A stretch of DNA of 64,000 nt from Sphingomonas sp. PR090111-T3T-6A (GCF_000383095.1 NZ_AORL01000022.1:1-64000), one strand, 5' to 3'; shown: positions 34,639-44,433, counted from the first letter of the stretch. Made by a program: numbers and translations. The notes: a model not told the origin generated them from the letters alone.

Positions 34639-36596
34639 CACATGCCGTAGGATACGCGCCGCGTGTTGCCGCGCTTGAGGTTGCGATAGCGGGCGAGCGC
34701 CCACAGCGGGAAATATTTCGGATAGCCGTGGTAGCGGAGATAGAAGACGCGCGGGAAACCGCCGCCCGTATAATGCTCCTGCCCCCACAGCCCGTCGTCG
34801 GCCTGGTGGCGCTCCAGCCACGCCACGCCGCGCCCGACCGCCGGATGGTCGACCTCGCCCGCCGCCATGAGCCCGAGCAGCGCCCAGGCCGTCTGCGAGG
34901 CGTTGGAGGGCGCCGGCTCATGGCCCTTCCGCGCGAGATCATAGCTGTCGCAGCTCTCGCCCCAGCCGCCGTCGCTGTTCTGGATCTGCACCAGCCAGCG
35001 CACGGCGCGGCGGATCATCTGGTTGGCCGGATCGATCCCGGCCGCGTTCAGCGCGCACAGCACCGACCACGTCCCGTAGATATAATTGACGCCCCAGCGG
35101 CCCCACCAGCTCCCCTCGGCATGCTGATCACGCTTCAGCCAGTCGAGCGCCGCCACCATGCGCGGGCTGTCGAGCGGCTCGCCGACCTGCGCCAGCATCG
35201 ACACGACGCGCGCGGTCACGTCGGCGGTCGGCGGATCGAGCAGCGCGCCATGATCGGCAAACGGGATGTCGTTCAGGTAGAAATGCATGTTGTCGGCGTC
35301 GAAGGCCGCGTAGCCGCCGTCCTTGCTCTGGAGGCCGACATTCCACTCGACACCGCGCTCGATCGCCTCGTCATAGCGGTCGCCGAGCGTCGGCCGCGCG
35401 CGGTCCATCGCCATCACCACTACGGCGGTGTCGTCGAGGTCCGGGTAATGATCGTTGCCGTACTGGAAGGCCCAGCCGCCGGGGCGGACATCGGGGCGCG
35501 TCTCCTGCCAGTCGCCCTTCACATCGAGGATCTGGCGGGGCTTGAGCCAGTCGAGCCCGCGCACCGCCGACGCCTCGGCCGCCTCACCGCCCGCCTCCAG
35601 CATCGCGTGCGCCGCGAGTGCGGTGTCCCACACCGGCGAGACGCACGGCTGGCAATAGACCTCGCCATCCTCGCGGCGGACGAGCAGCTTCTCGACCGAC
35701 TCCCGCGCGATCGCCCGGTGGGGATGATCGGGCGCGTAGCCGAGCGCATCGAACATCATCACGCTGTTCGCCATCGCCGGGTAGATGGCGCCGAGCCCGT
35801 CCTCGCCGTTCAGCCGCTCGACCACAAAATCCACGCAGGCCTGGATTGCCTTCTGGCGGAGCTTCTTCGGCCAGAAGCGACGGCCGCGCTTCAGCACGAT
35901 GTCGAGCGCGCCGAAGCCCGTCTCCCACACCCACTTGCCCGGCAGCGCGCGCTTCAGGATGTGGCGACCGGGTGCGTAAAGCTCGTCCACCTTCACGCCG
36001 CGCGGGTTCTTCGCGACCGGACGCTTCGCCGCCAGCACGAGCAGCGGCACGATCACGGTGCGCGCCCAATAGGACATGCGATAGAGGTTGATCGGGAAAT
36101 TCTTGGGCGCGAGGATCAGCTCGACCGGCATCTCCGGGATCACGCTCCACTTGCCCGCCCCGAACAGCGCGAGCTGGATGCGCGTGAAGACGTTGGAAGC
36201 CCCCGCCCCGCCCCGCTTCAGGATCTCGGCCCGAGCGCGCGCCATGTGCGGCGCGTCGATGTCGTCGCCGATCATCTTGAGCGCGTAGTATGCCTTCACC
36301 GTCGCCGAGATGTCGAACGCGCCGTCCTGATAGAGCGGCCAGCCGCCATGCGATCCCTGGATGCGGCGCAGATAGCGGCCGATCGCGGCCTCCAGCTCCA
36401 GATCGTCGGGCTCGCCGAGATAATGGCGCAGCAGGATATATTCGGACGGGATGGTGGCGTCGGCCTCCAGCTCGAACACCCAGTGGCCGTCCTCGCGCTG
36501 GGCCTTGGTCAGGGCCTCGGCGGCACGGCCGATCGCCGCCTCGACGCTGTCGAGCGGATCGGTAGGCAGTCCTTCGGCAAGGTCGTCAGCACGCAA
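34638..36596 (-). CDS. shc: Squalene-hopene cyclase
   Basis: Shc (HpnF) cyclises squalene to hopene/hopanol at the inner membrane. The 652-residue protein carries the catalytic acid motif DLDDTA at about residues 386-391 and repeated QW motifs (QREDGHWVFELEAD, QSKDGGYAAFD, QNSDGGWGE, QADDGLWG). The length fits the family. No ATG exists near the conserved N-terminus; the TTG at 36596, ten bases after GGAG, overlaps the end of hpnE and is the best start. It lies in the hpnA-B-C-D-E-shc-hpnG operon. Confidence 0.96.
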   Translation of the reverse strand: MRADDLAEGLPTDPLDSVEAAIGRAAEALTKAQREDGHWVFELEADATIPSEYILLRHYLGEPDDLELEAAIGRYLRRIQGSHGGWPLYQDGAFDISATVKAYYALKMIGDDIDAPHMARARAEILKRGGAGASNVFTRIQLALFGAGKWSVIPEMPVELILAPKNFPINLYRMSYWARTVIVPLLVLAAKRPVAKNPRGVKVDELYAPGRHILKRALPGKWVWETGFGALDIVLKRGRRFWPKKLRQKAIQACVDFVVERLNGEDGLGAIYPAMANSVMMFDALGYAPDHPHRAIARESVEKLLVRREDGEVYCQPCVSPVWDTALAAHAMLEAGGEAAEASAVRGLDWLKPRQILDVKGDWQETRPDVRPGGWAFQYGNDHYPDLDDTAVVVMAMDRARPTLGDRYDEAIERGVEWNVGLQSKDGGYAAFDADNMHFYLNDIPFADHGALLDPPTADVTARVVSMLAQVGEPLDSPRMVAALDWLKRDQHAEGSWWGRWGVNYIYGTWSVLCALNAAGIDPANQMIRRAVRWLVQIQNSDGGWGESCDSYDLARKGHEPAPSNASQTAWALLGLMAAGEVDHPAVGRGVAWLERHQADDGLWGQEHYTGGGFPRVFYLRYHGYPKYFPLWALARYRNLKRGNTRRVSYGM

Positions 36597-37848
36597 CAGT
36601 TCCGGTCTCCATCCTGTGGGCAAGCGCGGCCGCCGTCCATCCGGACCGGAGCGCGCCTTCGATGGTTGCCGGTAGCCCGGTTTTCGTCCAGTCGCCAGCC
36701 AGGAACAGGTTGTCCCATTTCGTTTGGGCGCAGGGACGGCGGCGATCCTGCTTGGGCGTGGCCGCGAACGTGGCGCGTTTCTCGACGACCAGCTGCCAGC
36801 GGGGGAGGCTTGCGGAGAGGTCGTGGACCTTTGCGACATCCGCCCAGAGCCGGGCCGCCAGCGCCTCGCGATCCTCGTCGAGGAGGTGGTCGCCCGCGCT
36901 GGTGGTGGTCGAGAGCCGGTCGGGGAAAGCAAACACCCACTCCGCCGTCCCCCCGATCACGCCGGTGATGGGCGCGGCGCCCTGCGGTGCGGGATGGAGG
37001 AAGTGGGCGTTGACGATGGCATTATGCTGATCGGGGACCGTAAGGCCGGCGATCAGATCGGCCGCGACCCATGCCGGCACCGCGAGGATCACCGGCTCCC
37101 CGGGCGCGACATCCTCACGGCCATCGGCGAAGTCGAGCGCGGCGACGCGCCGCTCGTCCCACCCCACCGCGCGCAGCCGGCGGCCGAGCCGGATCGTGGC
37201 GCCCCGCGCCTCCAGCCACGCCAGCGCGGGCTCGACGAAGGCAGCGGCCAGCGTCGGCTCGGCGACGAGGGGCAAGCAGGCCGCACCACCCTTCGCCAGC
37301 GTCTCGCGCACCACCGCGCCGACCAGCGCGGCCGATCCTTCCGCCGCCGGCGTGTTCAGCGCCGAGACAAGGAAGTTCACGAGGAAGCCTTCCCAGAGCG
37401 GGCCTTCCGTCGGCAGCACATCGCGGATACGCTGATCGGGCCGCGCCTTGAGCAGCTTGGCGAGCGCAAGATAGTCGCCCGGCTTCGTCCCCGGCACGCG
37501 GCGGTTTCCGGCGAGAATCCACCATGGCAGCGGCCCGCTATTGGGACGCAGCTCCCAGCGCCTGCCCGAGACCACGTCCATATAGGGAAAGCGCGCCTCG
37601 CCCGGCCCGGCGAGCCGGTCCCCCGCGCCGATCTTCGCCAGATAGTCGCGGACGGTGTGATTGCCCGAGAGGACGAGGTGGTTGCCGTTGTCGATCACCA
37701 GCCCAAGCTGCGGATCACGATAGGAGCGGCAGCGGCCGCCCGCTTGTCGCGCAGCGTCGCTCAACGTGACGGCGAACCCGGCCTCGGTCAGCGCGACGGC
37801 GGCGGACAGCCCCGCCAGCCCCGCGCCTACGACATGCGCCCGCCTCAC
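36586..37848 (-). CDS. hpnE: Hydroxysqualene dehydroxylase HpnE
   Basis: HpnE reduces hydroxysqualene to squalene in the HpnC/D/E route. The 420-residue flavoprotein opens with the dinucleotide-binding fold AHVVGAGLAGLSAAVAL (residues 4-20) and AARQAGGRCRSY, and ends with the FAD motif NLFLAGDWTKTGLPATIEGAL, as in phytoene desaturase-like amine oxidases. The start is GTG at 37848, in a GTGA overlap with the hpnD stop. The 3' end overlaps the shc start by 11 bases. Confidence 0.95.
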   Translation of the reverse strand: MRRAHVVGAGLAGLSAAVALTEAGFAVTLSDAARQAGGRCRSYRDPQLGLVIDNGNHLVLSGNHTVRDYLAKIGAGDRLAGPGEARFPYMDVVSGRRWELRPNSGPLPWWILAGNRRVPGTKPGDYLALAKLLKARPDQRIRDVLPTEGPLWEGFLVNFLVSALNTPAAEGSAALVGAVVRETLAKGGAACLPLVAEPTLAAAFVEPALAWLEARGATIRLGRRLRAVGWDERRVAALDFADGREDVAPGEPVILAVPAWVAADLIAGLTVPDQHNAIVNAHFLHPAPQGAAPITGVIGGTAEWVFAFPDRLSTTTSAGDHLLDEDREALAARLWADVAKVHDLSASLPRWQLVVEKRATFAATPKQDRRRPCAQTKWDNLFLAGDWTKTGLPATIEGALRSGWTAAALAHRMETGTVAC

Positions 37849-38672
37849 CGCCCGAGCCGCAGCCGGATCAGGGTCCAGGCGAGCGCCAGCCGGTTGTGGC
37901 GGACGCGGGCACGCGGCGCGGTCCAGCCCGCCTTGAGCATCCGGCGGAGCAGCTCGGAGTAAGCCGCCTCCATCAGCCGCGGCGCGATCAGATGGCCGCG
38001 CGGGCGGAGACTAAGAATATGGTGCGCCTCGGCATAATGCAGCTTGGCCCGCTCCGCGACGATGCGCGCCGCACCGTCGATACGGGGATCATTGATGACG
38101 GCCACAATGTCGGCACCGATCGCGATACCCTGCGCCTCGACCGCCTCGCGCGGGAGATAGGCGCGGCCGATGCCCGCATCCTCGTCGATGTCGCGCAGGA
38201 TGTTGGTGAGTTGGAGCGCGCGGCCGAGATGGTGCGACAGGTCTATGCCCGGCGTCTCGTCCATGCCGAAGATGCGCACCGAGAGCCGCCCGACGGCCGA
38301 CGCCACCCGGTCGCAATAGAGATCGAGCTCGTCCATCGCCGGGAAGCGGATGTCGCGCGCGAGGTCCATCGCCATGCCGTCGATCACCGCCTCGAAATCG
38401 GCGCGCTTGAGGCCGAAGGCGCGGACATGCGGCACCAGCATCGCCGCCACGCCCGGATCGCCGCCCGCATAGAGGCTGTCGAGATCGGTCCGCCAGCGGT
38501 CCAGCGCCACCGCGCGGCTGGCCGGATCGCCCTGCTGATCGTCGGCGATGTCGTCGACGATGCGGCAGAAATCATAGACCGCATACATCGCCTCACGCTC
38601 CGCCTTGGGGAGCACCTTCATGCCGGCGTAGAAGGAGGAGCCGGCGGCGGCGGGCTGTGTCTGCGTGGCCAT
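37845..38672 (-). CDS. hpnD: Presqualene diphosphate synthase HpnD
   Basis: HpnD condenses two farnesyl diphosphates to presqualene diphosphate. The 275-residue protein has the squalene/phytoene synthase fold with FYAGMKVLPKAEREAMYAVYDFCR, the first Asp-rich motif VDDIADD (about residues 46-52) and the second QLTNILRDIDEDAGIGRAYLP (about 164-184). The ATG at 38672 overlaps the hpnC stop (TGATG). It is in the central minus-strand hpn operon. Confidence 0.96.
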   Translation of the reverse strand: MATQTQPAAAGSSFYAGMKVLPKAEREAMYAVYDFCRIVDDIADDQQGDPASRAVALDRWRTDLDSLYAGGDPGVAAMLVPHVRAFGLKRADFEAVIDGMAMDLARDIRFPAMDELDLYCDRVASAVGRLSVRIFGMDETPGIDLSHHLGRALQLTNILRDIDEDAGIGRAYLPREAVEAQGIAIGADIVAVINDPRIDGAARIVAERAKLHYAEAHHILSLRPRGHLIAPRLMEAAYSELLRRMLKAGWTAPRARVRHNRLALAWTLIRLRLGR

Positions 38673-39514
38673 CAGAACGCCACCAGCCGTCCTAGCGCCG
38701 CACCCGACGCGAGGAACAGCGCCTCCGCCTTGCCATGATGGACGCGCTCGCTGAGCGGATCGCGGCGGCGCAGGCGCGCGGAGAGGCTGACGGCGAGGCG
38801 CTGGATCACCGCCACCTCGACCCCGAGCCGCCGATCGCGGATCGAGCGCGCGAAGGGGGCCGACTCCGCCAGCAGATGCTGGCAACGTTCGGCCAACGCC
38901 GAGAGGAGCTGCTGGAGCGCCGGGGAAGCCCGATCCGCGCCCAGTTCCTCGACCTTCACGCCAGCCGCCTTCATCAGATCCTGGGGCAGATAGACCCGGT
39001 CGATGGTACGGAAATCCTTCCCGCAATCCTGGAGGTGGTTGATGATCTGCAACGCCGCGCAGAGCGCATCGTTCTGGGCCCAGGTCGCGCGGCTCTCGCC
39101 ATGCACGTCGAGCACGAAGCGGCCGACCGGCATCGCCGAATAGCGGCAATAGTCCATCAGATCGTCCCAGCTCTCATAGCGCAGCTTGGTGACGTCGCGG
39201 CGGAAGGCTTCCAGCAGGTCGAGCGCGTGGACGGAATCGAGCCCGCGCTCGGCCATCACCTCGCGCAACGCCACCGCGCTCGGCTCGGCGTCGGATTCGC
39301 CGGTGATGCCGGCGCGCATCGCCTCCAGCCGGGCGAGCTTCTCGGCCGGCGTCGCGGTCTCATGATCGGCAATGTCGTCGGCCAGCCGCGCGAATCGGTA
39401 GTACGCCATCACCGGCGCGCGATATTGCGGAGCGATCAGCACCGAGGCGACGGGGAAATTCTCGTCGGTGTGGCCCTTGCCCGAGGCGAGGTCGGCGGCG
39501 GTCGAAGCGGTCAT
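38672..39514 (-). CDS. hpnC: Hydroxysqualene synthase HpnC
   Basis: HpnC turns presqualene diphosphate into hydroxysqualene. The 280-residue protein is a squalene/phytoene synthase homologue beginning SGKGHTDENFPVASVLI, with RFARLADDIADHE as first Asp-rich motif and QIINHLQDCGKDFRTIDRVYLP where the second motif lies. The altered second motif (LQDCGKD in place of LRDxxED) is what separates HpnC from HpnD. The ATG at 39514 overlaps the hpnB stop by ATGA. Confidence 0.95.
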   Translation of the reverse strand: MTASTAADLASGKGHTDENFPVASVLIAPQYRAPVMAYYRFARLADDIADHETATPAEKLARLEAMRAGITGESDAEPSAVALREVMAERGLDSVHALDLLEAFRRDVTKLRYESWDDLMDYCRYSAMPVGRFVLDVHGESRATWAQNDALCAALQIINHLQDCGKDFRTIDRVYLPQDLMKAAGVKVEELGADRASPALQQLLSALAERCQHLLAESAPFARSIRDRRLGVEVAVIQRLAVSLSARLRRRDPLSERVHHGKAEALFLASGAALGRLVAF

Positions 39515-40647
39515 TGCTGCATCCGGGCCTGCGCCCGTCCCTTCCACATGCCGCCGCGTCCCTGCCAGTGACGCCAGGCGGAGAACCAGGTCGCGCCGGC
39601 GTAGAACATGCCGATCAGGGGCAGCGCAAGCCCCCACAAGGGCGACCGGCGATAGAAGCGCAGCATCGGCTGGAAACAAACGGCCATGGCGAGCCACGCC
39701 GCAGCACCTGCGAGTTGCGCCCCGCCATGCCCGAACAGCGCCAGCAGCGGCGGCGCGATATAGACCAGCCCCATGCCGATCAGCGTGCCGATCAACAGCC
39801 ACGGCGAGTAACCGAGCTGCGCATAGGCCGAACGCGCGATCATCATGCCGACCTCGCGCCATCCGCCATAAGGCCGGATGCTCGCCGAGCGCCGCGTGAG
39901 CGAGAGGCGGATCGGCCCCTGCCGCTTCATGGTCGCGCCCATCGCGCAATCATCGATGATCGCATCGGCGATCATCGCGACGCCGCCAGCGTCCGTCAAA
40001 GCCTGACGCCTCACCAACATGCAGCCACCCGCCGCCGCCGCCATCTTCGCAGCCGGGCGGTTCACGCGGGCGAAGGGGTAGAGCATCTGGAAGAAGAAGA
40101 CGAAGGCCGGGATCAACGCCTTCTCGGCGAAGGTGGAGCAGAGCAGCTCCGCCATCAGCGAGTTGAGCACGAGGCCCTCCGCCTCGCTCCGCGCGACCAG
40201 CGAGCGGAGCGTGTCGGGCCGGTGCGCGATGTCGGCGTCAGTGAGCCAGAGATAGTCGGGCGCGGTGCCTGCCTGCTCGATGCCATTGCGCATCGCCCAG
40301 AGCTTGCCCGTCCAGCCGGCGGGCGGGGGCGAGCCCGCGATCACGGTCAGCCGATCGGAGCCCAGCCTCGCCGCCGCCCCGCGGGCGATCTGGGCAGTGC
40401 CGTCGCTGCTGCCGTCGTCGACCAGCACGATGCGGAACGCGCCCGGATAGTCCTGCGCGATCAGCGAGCCGATCGCCTGCCCGATCACCGCCGCCTCGTC
40501 GCGCGCGGGGACGACCGCGGTGACGCTCGGCCAGTGGGCGGGGGCCGGCGCCATGCCCGCATCGGTGTCGCGCGCCAGCCAGAAGCCGTCGCGGAAGACG
40601 AGCATCCCCAGCCAGACAAGCAGCGACAGAAGGCCGATCAGCATCAT
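39511..40647 (-). CDS. hpnB: Hopanoid-associated glycosyltransferase HpnB
   Basis: A 378-residue family 2 glycosyltransferase with membrane helices: an N-terminal helix, catalytic domain with VVPARDEAAVIGQAIGSL, VLVDDGSSDGTAQIA and the metal motif LTDADIA, then a QxxRW-like zone and three or four C-terminal helices (LLIGTLIGMGLVYIAPPLLAL and following). HpnB is conserved in hpn clusters; the sugar and acceptor are not proven. The start is ATG at 40647, overlapping the hpnA stop. Confidence 0.93.
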   Translation of the reverse strand: MMLIGLLSLLVWLGMLVFRDGFWLARDTDAGMAPAPAHWPSVTAVVPARDEAAVIGQAIGSLIAQDYPGAFRIVLVDDGSSDGTAQIARGAAARLGSDRLTVIAGSPPPAGWTGKLWAMRNGIEQAGTAPDYLWLTDADIAHRPDTLRSLVARSEAEGLVLNSLMAELLCSTFAEKALIPAFVFFFQMLYPFARVNRPAAKMAAAAGGCMLVRRQALTDAGGVAMIADAIIDDCAMGATMKRQGPIRLSLTRRSASIRPYGGWREVGMMIARSAYAQLGYSPWLLIGTLIGMGLVYIAPPLLALFGHGGAQLAGAAAWLAMAVCFQPMLRFYRRSPLWGLALPLIGMFYAGATWFSAWRHWQGRGGMWKGRAQARMQQ

Positions 40648-41642
40648 CCGATCATGCCTTCCTGCCGGAACCAGCCGATCGCATCCGCCACTGCCGCCTG
40701 CCACGGCCGGGCGGTATAGCCGAGTTCGGCCTTCGCCCGCTCCGAGCTGAAGAACATGCGGTATTTCGCCATGCGCAGCGCATCGCGGGTGAGCATCGGC
40801 TCGCGTCCCGTCACCCGCCCCCACGCCTCGGACACCACCGCCAGCGGCATCAGCGGCAGGCGCGGCAGGCGGATGGTCGGCGGCTTGCGTCCGACGAGGC
40901 GCGCGACCTCGGCCAGCATCTCCTGCAACGACACATCCTCCCCGCCGAGGATGTAGCGACGACCCGGCACGCCTTTCTCCAACGCCAGCAGATGCCCCCG
41001 CGCCACATCGTCGACATGGACGAGGTTGAGCCCCGTATCGACGAAGGCCGGGATCTTGCCGGTCGCCGCCTCGACGAGGATGCGCCCCGTGGGCGTCGGC
41101 TTCACGTCGCGCGGGCCGATCGGGGTCGAGGGATTGACGATGACGGCGGGCAGGCCCTGCTCGGCCACCATCTGCTCGACCAGCCGCTCGGCGACCACCT
41201 TGGACCGCTTGTAGGCGCCGATCGCGGTCTGCTCGGTGAGCGGCCGGTCCTCGCCCGCAGCGCCGCCGTCCAGAGGCGCGATGGTGGCGACGCTGCTCGT
41301 GTAGACGATGCGCTTCACGCCCGCCGCCAGCGCTGCTTCCATCACGGCGCGCGTGCCTTCGCGATTGTGGCGGACGATTTCTTCAGGGTCGGGCGCCCAG
41401 AGGCGATAGTCGGCCGCGACATGGGCGAGCGCCGTGCAGCCCTCCAGCGCGCGCTCGATCGAGGCGCGGTCGAGCATGTCGCCGCGGACGATCTCGCCGG
41501 GGAAGTTCTGGAGGTTGGTCGCGGGGCTTGTCGCCCTTGCGAGGCCGCGCACGCGCCAGCCTTCGGCCGCCATCACGCGCGCCACCGCCGCGCCGACGAA
41601 GCCCGACACGCCGGTTACGAGGATCGTTTCACCATTTGCCAT
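40644..41642 (-). CDS. hpnA: Hopanoid-associated NAD-dependent sugar epimerase HpnA
   Basis: A 332-residue extended SDR. The cofactor motif TGVSGFVGAA lies near residue 10 and the active-site YxxxK as AYKRSK near residues 149-154, with a preceding YTSSVATIAPL strand. It is conserved as HpnA in hopanoid loci, but the substrate remains unproved. It heads the seven-gene minus-strand operon hpnA-B-C-D-E-shc-hpnG, in which every junction overlaps. The 79 bp to divergent hpnI must carry both promoters. Confidence 0.93.
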   Translation of the reverse strand: MANGETILVTGVSGFVGAAVARVMAAEGWRVRGLARATSPATNLQNFPGEIVRGDMLDRASIERALEGCTALAHVAADYRLWAPDPEEIVRHNREGTRAVMEAALAAGVKRIVYTSSVATIAPLDGGAAGEDRPLTEQTAIGAYKRSKVVAERLVEQMVAEQGLPAVIVNPSTPIGPRDVKPTPTGRILVEAATGKIPAFVDTGLNLVHVDDVARGHLLALEKGVPGRRYILGGEDVSLQEMLAEVARLVGRKPPTIRLPRLPLMPLAVVSEAWGRVTGREPMLTRDALRMAKYRMFFSSERAKAELGYTARPWQAAVADAIGWFRQEGMIG

Positions 41643-41721
41643 CGGGGCTGGCTTCTAGGCGGCGGCGGAGGCATTTGGAAAGCGAGAAGCGCCCATCATG
41701 ACGCGCGTTTAAGGATTTGGT

Positions 41722-42858
41722 GTGCCCGGCTTCATCTCGATGGCCCTAGCGTTCGTCGCCATGATCGGGGTCGCCTACACGCTCGCCGCCACGGCCTTGG
41801 CCGGACGTTGGCGGCCGCATGGCCCCGCCGAGGCGCCAGCCGACGCGCCCTCGATCACGATGCTGAAGCCGCTCCACGGGCCGGAGCCGATGCTGGAGGA
41901 GAAGCTTCGGGGCTTCCTCGATCAGGACTATCCCGCGTCGATCGACATGGTGTGCGGGATCGCCGATCCCACCGATCCCGCCGCCGACGTCGTGCGGGGG
42001 ATGCAGGCGAAGTTGACGAAGTTGACACTGGTGGCCGATGACCGCCGGGCCGGCTCCAACGGCAAAATATCCAACATCATCAATATGATGAGCACAGAAA
42101 CCGCCCCCCTCCTGATCCTTTCGGACAGCGACATGGCGGTGTCCCGCGACTATGCCGCCCGCATCACCGCCGAGATGGCGAAACCGGGCGTCGGCGCAGT
42201 CACTCTCCTCTACGCCGGGCGCGGCGACGCCGGCGGCTGGTCGAAGTTCGCCGCCGCCGGAATCTCGTGGGGTTTCCTGCCGAGCGTGATGATCGGCCTC
42301 GCCACCGGCATGGCGCACCCCTGCATGGGCTCGACCATCGCGATCCGCCGCGAGACGCTCGACGCCATCGGCGGGTTCGCGCGCTTCAAGGATCTGCTCG
42401 CCGACGACCATGCGATCGGCGCAGCGGTGCGTGAGGCGGGACTCTCCGTCGTCGTACCCCCGATGATCGTGACTCACGGCTCCACCGAGACGAGTCTCGC
42501 CGAGCTCGTCGCCCATGAGCTGCGCTGGAACGCGACCGTCCGGATGCTCGACCCGGCCGGCTATGCGGGCAGCGTCGTCACCTACCCCACCGCCTTCGCG
42601 CTGCTGGCGGTGATCGCGGGGGCCGGCTGGTGGGTGCTCGTCGCAGCCCTTCTCTCCCGGCTCGCACTTGCGGCACGGATCGACTATGGGGTGGGCCGTC
42701 GCACCGCGCCGCTCTGGTGGCTGCCGGCCCGCGACCTGTTGTCATTCGGCCTCTATCTCGGGGCCTTTTTCACCCGCCGTGTTGATTGGCGCGGCAGCCG
42801 GCTTCATATGGCCGATGACGGCCGCATGACGGCCGAGACGGAGACTCGATACCCATGA
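41722..42858 (+). CDS. hpnI: Hopanoid glycosyltransferase HpnI
   Basis: HpnI attaches N-acetylglucosamine to the hopanoid side chain before deacetylation by HpnK. The 378-residue protein has an N-terminal helix, a family 21-type catalytic domain (ITMLKPLHGPEPMLEEKLRGFLDQDYP, then the DSD metal motif in LILSDSDMAVS, the KDLLADDHAIGAAV motif and HELRWNATVR as the QxxRW-like site), and C-terminal helices. The start is GTG at 41722 behind AAGGA. The gene overlaps hpnJ by ATGA. Confidence 0.94.
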   Translation: MPGFISMALAFVAMIGVAYTLAATALAGRWRPHGPAEAPADAPSITMLKPLHGPEPMLEEKLRGFLDQDYPASIDMVCGIADPTDPAADVVRGMQAKLTKLTLVADDRRAGSNGKISNIINMMSTETAPLLILSDSDMAVSRDYAARITAEMAKPGVGAVTLLYAGRGDAGGWSKFAAAGISWGFLPSVMIGLATGMAHPCMGSTIAIRRETLDAIGGFARFKDLLADDHAIGAAVREAGLSVVVPPMIVTHGSTETSLAELVAHELRWNATVRMLDPAGYAGSVVTYPTAFALLAVIAGAGWWVLVAALLSRLALAARIDYGVGRRTAPLWWLPARDLLSFGLYLGAFFTRRVDWRGSRLHMADDGRMTAETETRYP

Positions 42859-44303
42859 CGCTGCGCACTCTGTTCATGCAGGGCCCCTCGTTCGACGGCT
42901 ATGACGGCGGCGCCGGTGCCCGCTACCAGATGAAGCGCGAGGTCAAATCCTTCTGGTATCCGACCTGGATCGCCCAGCCGGCCGCGATGATCGAGGGCTC
43001 GCGCCTGATCGACGCCCCCGCGCAGGACCAGAGCTGGGACGACATCAAGCATGAGGTGGACGACAAGGATCTCATCATCCTCCACACCTCGACGCCGAGC
43101 TTCAACCAGGACATGCGCACCGCCGAGCTGATCAAGGAGCGCAATCCCGAGGCGCTGGTCGGCATGGTCGGCGCCAAGGTGATGATCGAGGACCAGAAGA
43201 GCCTCGAGGCTTGCGAAGCGCTCGATTTCGTCTGCCGCGAGGAATATGACTTCACCTGCGTGGAGCTCGCCGAAGGCCGCCCGCTGGCGGAGATCGACGG
43301 CATCACCTGGCGCACGCCCGACGGCCAGATCGTGCGCAACAAGGACCGCGCGCAGATCGAGGACATGGACGTGCTGCCCATGGTCTCGCCGATCTACCGC
43401 CGCGACCTCGACTTGCTGAAGTACTATGGCGGCTATCAGCGCCACCCCTATGTCTCGTTCTACACGGGCCGCGGCTGCAAGAGCCGCTGCACCTTCTGCC
43501 TCTGGCCGCAGACGATCAGCGGGCACAATTATCGCCACCGCACCGTCGGCAAGGTGATCGAGGAGGTCCAGTACATCCTCAAGGAAATGCCCGAGATCAA
43601 GGAGATCTTCTTCGACGACGACACGCTGGCCGACGCGCATGAGTTCGTCGTCGAGCTGTCGGGCGAGCTGAAGAAGCTCGGTTTCGGCAAGCCGGGCTTC
43701 CCGGTCACGTGGGGCTGCAACGCCAAGGCGAACGTGCCGCAGCCGGTGCTCAAGGCGATGAAGGAAGGCGGCTGCCGTGTTCTGCTCGTCGGCTATGAGA
43801 GCGGCAACCAGAAGATCCTGCACAACATCAAGAAGGGCCTGCGCGTCGATGTCGCGCGCCAGTTCACCAAGGACGCGCACGCGCTCGGCCTGACGATCCA
43901 CGGCACCTTCATCCTCGGCCTCCCCGGCGAAACGCTGGAGACGATCGAGGAGACGATCAAGTACGCGATCGAGATCAACCCGCACACCATTCAGGTGTCG
44001 CTGGCGGCGCCCTATCCGGGGACGTTCCTGTATAATCAGGCGGTCGAGAACAAGTGGTTCGACGGTAGCGACCATCTGTTGACCGACGGCGGCACGCAGA
44101 TCGCGCAGCTCAGCTACCCGCACCTCTCGTCGGAGGTGATCTTCGACAAGGTGGAGGAGTTCTACAAGCGCTTCTACTTCCGCCCGCGCAAGATGGGCGC
44201 GATGGTCGGCGAGATGCTGCGCGACTGGGATATGATGAAGCGCCGCCTGCGCGAAGGCATGGAGTTCTTCTCCTTCCTCCACAATCGGAAGAAGGCTGCG
44301 TGA
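42855..44303 (+). CDS. hpnJ: Radical SAM hopanoid cyclitol ether synthase HpnJ
   Basis: HpnJ converts the glucosamine group into the cyclitol ether headgroup. The 482-residue protein has an N-terminal B12-binding-like domain (ERNPEALVGMVGAKVMIED) and a radical SAM domain with CKSRCTFC (about residues 208-215, preceded by YTGRG) and FFDDDTLAD. The context hpnI-hpnJ-hpnK matches the known three-enzyme route. The gene ends eight bases before the palindromic element that precedes hpnK. Confidence 0.95.
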   Translation: MTLRTLFMQGPSFDGYDGGAGARYQMKREVKSFWYPTWIAQPAAMIEGSRLIDAPAQDQSWDDIKHEVDDKDLIILHTSTPSFNQDMRTAELIKERNPEALVGMVGAKVMIEDQKSLEACEALDFVCREEYDFTCVELAEGRPLAEIDGITWRTPDGQIVRNKDRAQIEDMDVLPMVSPIYRRDLDLLKYYGGYQRHPYVSFYTGRGCKSRCTFCLWPQTISGHNYRHRTVGKVIEEVQYILKEMPEIKEIFFDDDTLADAHEFVVELSGELKKLGFGKPGFPVTWGCNAKANVPQPVLKAMKEGGCRVLLVGYESGNQKILHNIKKGLRVDVARQFTKDAHALGLTIHGTFILGLPGETLETIEETIKYAIEINPHTIQVSLAAPYPGTFLYNQAVENKWFDGSDHLLTDGGTQIAQLSYPHLSSEVIFDKVEEFYKRFYFRPRKMGAMVGEMLRDWDMMKRRLREGMEFFSFLHNRKKAA

Positions 44304-44311
44304 CCTTCCAT

Positions 44312-44433
44312 CCTCCCCGGGCTCCGCTCGGGGAGGGGGACCGGCCGCAGGCCGGTGGAGGGGTCTGCTTGGGCTCCGTGGCGCCTGCCCCTCCACCATG
44401 CTTCGCATGGTCCCCCTCCCCGTTCCGGGGAGG
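44312..44433. repeat. Nested palindromic repeat element before hpnK (copy 2)
   Basis: A 122-bp element with the plan of the truB copy. The left hairpin is CCTCCCCG/CGGGGAGG (44312-44319/44329-44336) and the right hairpin CCTCCCCG/CGGGGAGG (44415-44422/44426-44433). A 13-bp inverted repeat GGGGAGGGGGACC/GGTCCCCCTCCCC (44330-44342/44409-44421) folds the whole, with inner GGTGGAGGGG/CCCCTCCACC arms and a CCATGC/GCATGG hairpin. Its right end, GGGGAGG running into AAGGA, forms the Shine-Dalgarno of hpnK. Confidence 0.85.

Noticed and set aside
34467-36968. A long plus-strand open frame opposite shc and hpnG
   Set aside because: The minus strand carries the DLDDTA and QW motifs of squalene-hopene cyclase; the plus frame has no motif.
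40932-40955. CATCCTC...GAGGATG inverted repeat that looked like a third palindromic element
   Set aside because: It is short, lies in hpnA codons matching the family, and lacks the GGGGACC/GGTCCCC arms of the two real copies.
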